Positions 14,514 to 19,323 of a stretch of DNA of 19,323 bases are shown one piece after another. The stretch spans positions 1-19,323 of the forward strand of contig CAYYZW010000070.1 in NCBI GenBank assembly GCA_964476375.1, given 5' to 3'. This stretch comes from SAT2750 sp964476375 (GTDB lineage Bacteria; Planctomycetota; Planctomycetia; Pirellulales; Pirellulaceae). The first letter of the stretch is position 1; each line of letters starts with the position of its first letter. The notes beneath the pieces are model-generated. The model did no database searches. It worked only from the letters and a program-made list of their open reading frames with translations, and had not been told where the DNA came from. The translations under genes and the position numbers were made by a program.

Positions 14514-15565
14514 GATCCTTCCTCACACGGATCACGGGGAAAGGACTCCTGGACCACTCGCAGGAAATCCTCGCGCGTGATGACCCGGGCCGCCTCGGTA
14601 CGGAAAGCACGTGCCCCATGCTTGCCCTGGGCATAGCAGCAGGCGTACTTGCGCATCAGGAGCGTCCCTTTCTGCTCGCCAAACCGCTCAACAACCCTCT
14701 CGTAATGCAGCAGCAAGCACTCCCGCTGCTCGCTGAGCGTCGGCTCCGGGGGAATCTCCTCACCCCGCAGCGCCGCCTGCACCTGGGAAAACAGCCAGGG
14801 CCGCCCCAGTGCCGCGCGGGCGATCATCACTCCATCCACGTCAAAACGCCGAAACACATCGCAGACTTTTTCCGCCGAATCAAGATCTCCGTTCCCGATC
14901 AGTGGAATCCTCTCCAGGTAGGGCTTGATCGCGGAGATCTGTTCCCAGCTCGCCTCGCCACGGAAGAAATCCTCTGCCGTGCGGCCGTGCACTGTGAGCG
15001 CTGCGGCGCCGGCTCCCTCCACCACCTGGGCCACGTCAGTCGCGTTCACCTTGTCCCGCGTGCATCCCAGCCGAATCTTGGCCGTCACAGGCACCGGAGT
15101 ACAGGCCCGCACCACGCTCTCGATAATCTTCCCCATCTGGTCGGGGTGAGAAAGCAGGTAGGAACCACTCCTGGTTCGCTCGGTAATCCTCTTCACCGGA
15201 CAGCCAAAATTAATATCCACGACGCTGACGCCGTATTCCCCGGCCAGCCGGCCACCCACCTCCGCCAGGGCCTCCGGATCGTTATCCCAGATCTGAACCG
15301 CCAGTGGCCCCGGTTCGTCCCTGACACCCCAGAGCCGTTCCGGATGCTCTGCCTTGACCTGGTCCATCCAGACAAAACCTCGGGCATGAACCATCTCGGT
15401 CGCCAGCAGTCCCGCCCCCCCGTAATCTCGCACCATTTGCCGGAAGGCAAAATTCGTAAAACCTGCCATCGGAGCCTGCAGCACAGGCGGGTCAATGACC
15501 ACCGGACCGATCTGGAGCGGGGCCAGTCGGGGCGTTGGCAATAATGTTCCGGATGATTCTGTCAT
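14510..15565 (-). CDS. dusB: tRNA-dihydrouridine synthase, DusB type
   Basis: The 351-residue protein is a flavin TIM-barrel enzyme that reduces specific uridines in tRNA. It shows the first barrel strand with APMAGFTN (31-38), the DINFGCPVKRI motif with the likely catalytic Cys122, KIRLG near 163, a phosphate-binding LTVHGRTAEDFF, and IPLIGNGD followed by MIARAALGRPW, the flavin phosphate site. A C-terminal helical domain that binds tRNA follows. The frame extends upstream to 15751, but those 62 residues are antisense-free nonsense overlapping the dehydrogenase gene, and conserved sequence begins only after the ATG at 15565. It lies 56 bases after the dehydrogenase gene and could be the last gene of that transcript. 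Its stop codon shares the palindrome CTAG with the stop of the convergent symporter gene. Confidence 0.93.
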   Translation of the reverse strand: MTESSGTLLPTPRLAPLQIGPVVIDPPVLQAPMAGFTNFAFRQMVRDYGGAGLLATEMVHARGFVWMDQVKAEHPERLWGVRDEPGPLAVQIWDNDPEALAEVGGRLAGEYGVSVVDINFGCPVKRITERTRSGSYLLSHPDQMGKIIESVVRACTPVPVTAKIRLGCTRDKVNATDVAQVVEGAGAAALTVHGRTAEDFFRGEASWEQISAIKPYLERIPLIGNGDLDSAEKVCDVFRRFDVDGVMIARAALGRPWLFSQVQAALRGEEIPPEPTLSEQRECLLLHYERVVERFGEQKGTLLMRKYACCYAQGKHGARAFRTEAARVITREDFLRVVQESFPRDPCEEGS

Positions 15566-15621
15566 TCCTGCATGATCCAGAAAGAGGCCCGCGGCGCCAA
15601 GGCATCCGGCAGAGAACTCAC

Positions 15622-16713
15622 TTACCCGCGACCCGGCGCCACTCCCACGCGATAAGATCCACTCTCTTTCGCCACCTGGAACGCTGCCTCGATATCCGCA
15701 AGTGGCAGAACCTGTTCCACCAGCCCGGCCAGTTCCTGCTGGCAGCTGCACTTTTCCAGGAAGGCAACCGCCCGGGCCAGGTCCCCGGGACGATAGTTAT
15801 GCAGTCCCTCGATTCGCTGGCAGCGGCGGACCACCGTTTCCGGGTCCACGGAAAACGGGCCGGTGGGAAAAACCGTCCCCACCAGGACCATCACGCCGCC
15901 TGTCCGCAGCTGGGCCAGGCCCTGTTCACATGCAGCCGGCGAACCGCTCAGTTCCAGCACCACGTCGACCCCATCCAGTTCCCCGACCGATCGCACGATC
16001 CTCTGCAGCTGCTCCGCGTCGGTTGCCAGCACGGTACCGGTAGCACCAAACTTCTCGGCACGAGCCAGCCGGGCCGGATCCAGGTCACTGACAAGCACCT
16101 CGCGTGCCCCCAGTTGCCGGGCCATCGCCACCGCGGTCAGCCCCAGCATCCCCGCTCCCTGGACAAGCACGGTCATTCCATCACCGACTCCGGCCACGCG
16201 GCAGGCGCCCGCCACCGTCGCCGTGGCGCAGCTTGCCGGAGCCACCACCTCGTCTGCCAGCCCTGCCGGCACCTTGATCAGCGTCGTTCCTTTCACCAGC
16301 TGGCAATGGTCCGCCAGCCCCCCGCTCAGCGGATGCCCGGGGTCATGCAACTGGTGACCATACTTGTAGAGCTGGGTGCATTTTTGTGGCAGACCGTGCC
16401 GGCAAAAGAAACACTCCTGGCAGCAGGCCGTGATGGACCAGGTCAAGCGGTCTCCCACCTCGATCGGCGTCCCGTTGCTGTCCTGCTGGGGTGCATCGGC
16501 CCCGGTGGCCACAAGCCGCCCCACCATTTCATGCCCGAGCACGGTCGGGCAGGCGACCTGGCGATCTCCCTGGTAAGTATGCAGATCACTGCCGCAGAGC
16601 GTGCAGAGATCGACACTTACCAGGACGTCCCCCGGCGACAGATCGGGGCCTTCTGCCTGCCGCAGCTCAAGCGGCTGTCCGGGACCATGAAACAATGCAT
16701 AACGGGAGATCAT
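15622..16713 (-). CDS. zinc-dependent alcohol dehydrogenase of phosphonate clusters
   Basis: This 363-residue medium-chain dehydrogenase has catalytic-zinc residues Cys40 (CGSD) and His61-Glu62 (GHE). Its structural-zinc lobe carries cysteines 98, 101, 104 and 112, and the cofactor-binding domain has VQGAGMLGLTAVAMARQLGA followed by an acidic residue (VSDLD), which favours NAD(H). The N-terminal half resembles the subfamily named for its place beside phnW and related phosphonate genes. A likely substrate is phosphonoacetaldehyde, or an alcohol from which it forms, but this is inference from neighbours. The ATG overlaps the stop of phnW (ATGA), and GGAGG lies seven bases before it, so the two are translationally coupled. 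Confidence 0.88.
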   Translation of the reverse strand: MISRYALFHGPGQPLELRQAEGPDLSPGDVLVSVDLCTLCGSDLHTYQGDRQVACPTVLGHEMVGRLVATGADAPQQDSNGTPIEVGDRLTWSITACCQECFFCRHGLPQKCTQLYKYGHQLHDPGHPLSGGLADHCQLVKGTTLIKVPAGLADEVVAPASCATATVAGACRVAGVGDGMTVLVQGAGMLGLTAVAMARQLGAREVLVSDLDPARLARAEKFGATGTVLATDAEQLQRIVRSVGELDGVDVVLELSGSPAACEQGLAQLRTGGVMVLVGTVFPTGPFSVDPETVVRRCQRIEGLHNYRPGDLARAVAFLEKCSCQQELAGLVEQVLPLADIEAAFQVAKESGSYRVGVAPGRG

Positions 16714-17846
16714 GGCTGGGCCTCCCCGACAGACGCAAACGGATCGATCTGCATTTCTGCCAGAACTTCTGACACCGAGAGGAGAAGCTGATCGATATCC
16801 TCCGGAAAAACATGGCCGATCGTACCGATCCGGAAGGTCTGGGCCCGGGATACTTTCCCCGGGTAGACGACAAACCGCCGCTTCTTGAGCAGGTCATAAA
16901 AGGTGGCGAAATCAAATTCAGGAACGGGATCATAGAAGGCCGTGATCACCGGCGATTGCAGGGCGGCTGGTAATAGCGTGCGAAACCCCATCGTCTGCAT
17001 GCCCGCCACCAGCCGCTGCTGGTTCTCCATGTACCGCCGGTGCCTCGCCGGCACGCCTCCTTCTTCTTCCAGTTCCGCCAGCGCCTCGGCAAAAGCACAG
17101 ACCGTATGCGTGGGAGAAGTAAACCGCCATTTCCCCTCTTTGGACTCCATTTCCTGCCACTGGTCATGGAGATCCAGGCTCAACGAGCGTGCCTGGCCCT
17201 GGATGGATTCGATCGCCTGCTGCCTCGCAATCACGAAGCCAAAACCTGGCACTCCCTGCACGCACTTGTTCGCCGAGGCGACAAGGTAGTCGGCCTCAAG
17301 GGCTTCCATCGTGAGCGGGATGCCTCCCAGCGAGGACATCGCATCGACGATGTAGCAGCAGCCGTGATCCTTGACCACCTGGCCGATATCCGCCACCGGA
17401 TTAAGCATCCCGGTGGTCGTCTCGCAATGCACCACCGCGACATGCGTCACTTCAGGATGAGCGACAAGGATCTGGTCCACATCGGCCGTGGCAGGCGGAT
17501 TCGTCTCACCGCTCTGTAGTTGCACGTGCGTGATCCCGAGTCGCCCGGCAATTGTGGCTATTCGCTGGCCATAGGCTCCATTATTGATCACCAACAGGGT
17601 ACCCCCGGAAGGAACAACACTCCCGATCACGGCCTCCACCGCGAACGTCCCGCTTCCCTGCATGAGCACGGAGGTAAAACCCTCCTGGTCACTGGCAAGC
17701 CTCACCAGCCGGCCTCGAATATCGTTCACCAGCGAGTTGTAGTCCACGTCCCAGGTGGAGTAGTCCCGCAACATCGCTTCCCGGACACGGCGCGACGTGG
17801 TCAGCGGGCCGGGCGTCAACAAAAGGTAGGGAATATCCTGATCCAT
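16710..17846 (-). CDS. phnW: 2-aminoethylphosphonate--pyruvate transaminase (PhnW)
   Basis: The 378-residue protein is a fold-type I PLP enzyme that moves the amino group of 2-aminoethylphosphonate to pyruvate, giving phosphonoacetaldehyde and alanine. It has LLTPGPLTTS at the start (9-18), QGSGTFAVEAVIGS (63-76), the cofactor aspartate in YIVDAMSSLGGI (Asp168), and the Schiff-base lysine in SANKCVQGVPGFGF (Lys194). Both positions coincide with those I recall for Salmonella PhnW. Length is normal, slightly longer at the C-terminus. A ribosome site AGGGTGAG overlaps the end of the phnZ-like gene three bases upstream. The alanine aminotransferase-like family includes alanine:glyoxylate enzymes, but the phosphonate neighbours favour PhnW. 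The reverse reaction in phosphonate synthesis cannot be excluded. Confidence 0.9.
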   Translation of the reverse strand: MDQDIPYLLLTPGPLTTSRRVREAMLRDYSTWDVDYNSLVNDIRGRLVRLASDQEGFTSVLMQGSGTFAVEAVIGSVVPSGGTLLVINNGAYGQRIATIAGRLGITHVQLQSGETNPPATADVDQILVAHPEVTHVAVVHCETTTGMLNPVADIGQVVKDHGCCYIVDAMSSLGGIPLTMEALEADYLVASANKCVQGVPGFGFVIARQQAIESIQGQARSLSLDLHDQWQEMESKEGKWRFTSPTHTVCAFAEALAELEEEGGVPARHRRYMENQQRLVAGMQTMGFRTLLPAALQSPVITAFYDPVPEFDFATFYDLLKKRRFVVYPGKVSRAQTFRIGTIGHVFPEDIDQLLLSVSEVLAEMQIDPFASVGEAQP

Positions 17847-17849
17847 TTC

Positions 17850-18425
17850 TCACCCTGCATCATTCCCGGAACCTGGTCCGGGCAGAACAACCCGGCTTAC
17901 ATACTGCAGAAAAAAATCCAGCGACTCGGTTTCTTCTCCCGGCACCTTGGCCGCCTCGTCCCAGCTCCTCAGGAGCAGCGAGTCCTCGTAAAAAGGACTG
18001 GCCCGGTACTGGCTGGCCTGCTCTTGATCGAGAGGCCCGCCCTGGAGCTGGAGGCTAAGCCGGGATGCAGGGGAAAGCTGGTCCCGGTAAGCAGCATCCA
18101 CCGCACACCGATAACGCTTTGCCATCACGTGCAGCAGAACAGGCTGGCTGACTGTCTCGGGGAAACTCTCCGCCAGCCACTCGGCTCCCAGGCGTTCATG
18201 TTCATCATCCACTCCCTGCAGGGCAACATCCTCCCCCAGGCCATGCAGCAGGTGGCCGACATCGTGCATCAGTGCCGCCACGACCAGGGCATCGGAGGCC
18301 CCGGCCCGCCAGCCCAGTTCAGCCGCCTGGAGTGCATGCTCGGTCTGCGTGACCGGTTCACCCGCGTACATGGAACTTCCCGACTGCTCAAACAAAGCAC
18401 GAATTTCATCGACAATCGCAGCCAT
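17850..18425 (-). CDS. phnZ: PhnZ-like HD-domain mixed-valent diiron oxygenase of phosphonate breakdown
   Basis: From the ATG at 18425 the protein has 191 residues and an HD fold. Its active-site residues line up with those I recall for PhnZ (Y24, E27, H34, H58, D59, H62, H80, H104, K108, D161): here Tyr20, Glu23, His30, His54-Asp55, His58, His76, His99, Lys103 and Asp156. PhnZ uses a diiron centre and O2 to cut 2-amino-1-hydroxyethylphosphonate to glycine and phosphate. Relatives act on N-methylated forms or other 1-hydroxyphosphonates, and a related inositol oxygenase exists. AGGAGA lies six bases before this ATG; an ATG six bases further up is too close to that site. A possible -10 box, CATAAT, lies at 18516-18511, though without a good -35. 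The gene heads the phosphonate block, with phnW three bases behind. Confidence 0.85.
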   Translation of the reverse strand: MAAIVDEIRALFEQSGSSMYAGEPVTQTEHALQAAELGWRAGASDALVVAALMHDVGHLLHGLGEDVALQGVDDEHERLGAEWLAESFPETVSQPVLLHVMAKRYRCAVDAAYRDQLSPASRLSLQLQGGPLDQEQASQYRASPFYEDSLLLRSWDEAAKVPGEETESLDFFLQYVSRVVLPGPGSGNDAG

Positions 18426-18431
18426 GTTCAT

Positions 18432-18437
18432 TCTCCT
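18432..18437 (-). promoter_or_regulatory. ribosome binding site choosing the phnZ-like start
   Basis: AGGAGA on the minus strand is six bases from ATG 18425 but abuts ATG 18431. The spacing selects the downstream start. Confidence 0.6.
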
Positions 18438-18545
18438 GGCAGAAAACACCCGGGCCTTCCAGGCGTCGAGGCGCCACGACACGGGCGCTGGCAGGTGCCT
18501 CCCTGCGGTGATTATGCCGCATCGGAGAGAGAAAGGCGACCGGGG

Positions 18546-18576
18546 GAAAACATGGTCTGCCGCGGGGCAGGGGACC
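18546..18576 (-). terminator. candidate intrinsic terminator of the lipoprotein gene
   Basis: Directly after the stop at 18577, the minus strand reads GGTC-CCC-TGCC, loop CCGC, GGCA-GACC, then ATGTTTTCC. The stem pairs eight G+C-rich bases with a three-base bulge and is followed by a short U run. It would separate the lipoprotein gene from the phosphonate genes behind it. Confidence 0.5.
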
Positions 18577-19029
18577 CTAGTGCGGGTCGTGACGGGACGA
18601 CCACTGGTCGGTCATTTTCGCTGCCGACGGCAGCGAACGTACCCCGGTCGGGGGCTGCAGTAATCGGGGGACTGAATTCTCCCGAATTCCTGAGCCTACC
18701 GGCCGATCCCCGGTCGGCTGCTCGAAAGTCGCCTGCACCACGCCATCGGATGGCGCGGGCCGTTGGCCGTGAGGCACCCAGCTGAGCGACGCTCCCTGCT
18801 GGCGATCGGCCTCCTCGTTGTGAACAGGGCCGGACGTGGTGGGGGTCAGATCGGGGTAATACTTGGCATCTCCGCTATGCTGCCAGCTGCCAGGTGGTGG
18901 GACGCGGGTCACCCCGGGAATGGAGAAAAGTGGATAGCTACTTCCAGATCCCTGACATCCTGCCAGCAGGCAGCCTGGAACCAGCAGTATCACGATGCGA
19001 GCTAGCCTGTTACTTGGTATCACGATCAC
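18577..19029 (-). CDS. small putative lipoprotein of unknown function
   Basis: I do not recognise the family. From GTG 19029 (AGGGAAG about eight bases upstream) the product has 150 residues. The N-terminus is a clear lipoprotein signal: two arginines at 8 and 11, a hydrophobic stretch IVILLVPGC, and the lipobox LLAG-Cys25. The mature part is polar, rich in Pro, Gly, Ser and Gln, with tryptophans in PPPGSWQHSGDAKYYP and SLSWVPHG, and probably little fixed structure. It should sit on a membrane facing the periplasm. An in-frame ATG exists further up at 19110, but it puts 27 charged residues before the signal. GTG 19023 is also possible. Base composition resembles its neighbours. It is divergent from queG. 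Confidence 0.65.
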   Translation of the reverse strand: MIVIPSNRLARIVILLVPGCLLAGCQGSGSSYPLFSIPGVTRVPPPGSWQHSGDAKYYPDLTPTTSGPVHNEEADRQQGASLSWVPHGQRPAPSDGVVQATFEQPTGDRPVGSGIRENSVPRLLQPPTGVRSLPSAAKMTDQWSSRHDPH

Positions 19030-19183
19030 GACGTTTTCTTCCCTGGAGGCCTCCTGTCGGGGATCCACAGCGCGTAGATTAACGTCCCCACGCAATTCCA
19101 CCAATATCATTTCGCGAGCATCGTCCGGGAGAATTATTCGCTACCATGAAGCCTGGTTCCATCGGCCTCTCCCCGGGTTTTTC

Positions 19184-19323
19184 ATGCCAGTTCCCGATCC
19201 GCACCTTACCAGTACCCTGAAAAAACGGGCCCAGGAACTCGGGTTCCAGTTGTCCGGCATTACCGATGCCGCCGCGCCGGTTCACCTGGGTGAATTCAAG
19301 CACTGGCTGGCATCCGGGTTCGC
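19184..19323 (+). CDS. queG: epoxyqueuosine reductase QueG, N-terminal fragment
   Basis: The gene starts at ATG 19184 and leaves the window at the right edge after about 46 residues. The visible part has the pattern of the QueG N-terminus: a helix LTSTLKKRAQELGF, then a strand QLSGITDAAAPVH and FKHWLASGF, matching the family's LGF-x-x-x-GIA and F-x-x-WL-x-x-G. QueG uses cobalamin and two [4Fe-4S] clusters to make queuosine from epoxyqueuosine in tRNA; those domains lie outside the window. The ribosome site is weak. A better one (GGGAGAA) precedes an ATG at 19146, but that frame ends after 24 codons. Confidence 0.75.
   Translation, partial: MPVPDPHLTSTLKKRAQELGFQLSGITDAAAPVHLGEFKHWLASGF

Noticed and set aside
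15566..15751. N-terminal extension of dusB
   Set aside because: These codons overlap the end of the dehydrogenase gene and have random, Gly/Ser/Arg-rich content; conserved DusB sequence starts after ATG 15565.
15535..16791. Long plus-strand open frame of 418 codons, with similar ones at 7866-8864 and 17520-18785
   Set aside because: These are antisense to the dehydrogenase, sufD and phnW/phnZ genes, whose catalytic motifs are intact. The mirror frames show no family resemblance.
19146..19220. 24-codon frame with a good ribosome site just before queG
   Set aside because: Could be a leader peptide, but no run of a regulatory amino acid or attenuator fold is visible. I cannot separate it from chance.
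1..19323. tRNA, rRNA, CRISPR arrays, insertion sequences, phage or integration signs
   Set aside because: No cloverleaf-like T-loop sequences in the gaps, no regular spaced repeats, no transposase or integrase motifs, and no sharp composition change apart from the A+T-rich intergenic stretch at 2400-2660.

Overview
The window looks like chromosomal DNA of a planctomycete, probably a marine or freshwater Pirellula/Rhodopirellula-like lineage. The evidence is a secreted or anchored DUF1598 protein (a family I know only from Planctomycetes), methanofuran-type one-carbon cofactor genes in a bacterium, a split complex I gene, moderately high G+C, and patchy Shine-Dalgarno use. Apart from the cut ends it is densely coded, with no IS element, tRNA, rRNA or CRISPR that I can see.

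Layout. (1) 1-2246, minus strand: the start of a Gfo/Idh/MocA oxidoreductase and an FHA-GAF-AAA+-Fis sigma-54 activator. (2) 2247-2676: the only long non-coding stretch, a divergent promoter region. (3) 2677-4062, plus: the DUF1598 protein. (4) 12608 down to 4016, minus: a run of ten genes, sufR - nuoB - sufC - sufB - sufD - Rieske ferredoxin - sufT-like - mfnD-like - mfnF-like - mfnE-like. It joins an iron-sulfur regulator and assembly scaffold, one complex I Fe-S subunit, and three enzymes of methanofuran/methylofuran synthesis. (5) 12825-14513, plus: a sodium:alanine (AGCS) symporter, divergent from sufR across a control region with two perfect dyads. (6) 18425 down to 14510, minus: phnZ-like HD oxygenase - phnW - zinc alcohol dehydrogenase (a phosphonate cluster), then dusB. 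(7) 19029-18577, minus: a small lipoprotein with a likely terminator. (8) 19184 to the end, plus: the start of queG.

How the genes fit together. SufBCD builds Fe-S clusters, SufR probably senses cluster supply, and SufT-like and Rieske proteins are plausible carriers or electron partners. NuoB carries the N2 cluster of complex I. The last three genes of the run make the furan cofactor used in H4MPT-linked formaldehyde oxidation. The tight packing (mfnD starts inside sufT, mfnF/mfnE overlap by four bases) suggests one transcript for Fe-S assembly and C1 cofactor synthesis. The phosphonate block pairs a transaminase giving phosphonoacetaldehyde with an iron oxygenase that normally belongs to a different aminoethylphosphonate route, so its real substrate is open. 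All functions are read from motifs and memory of the families; no database search was run.
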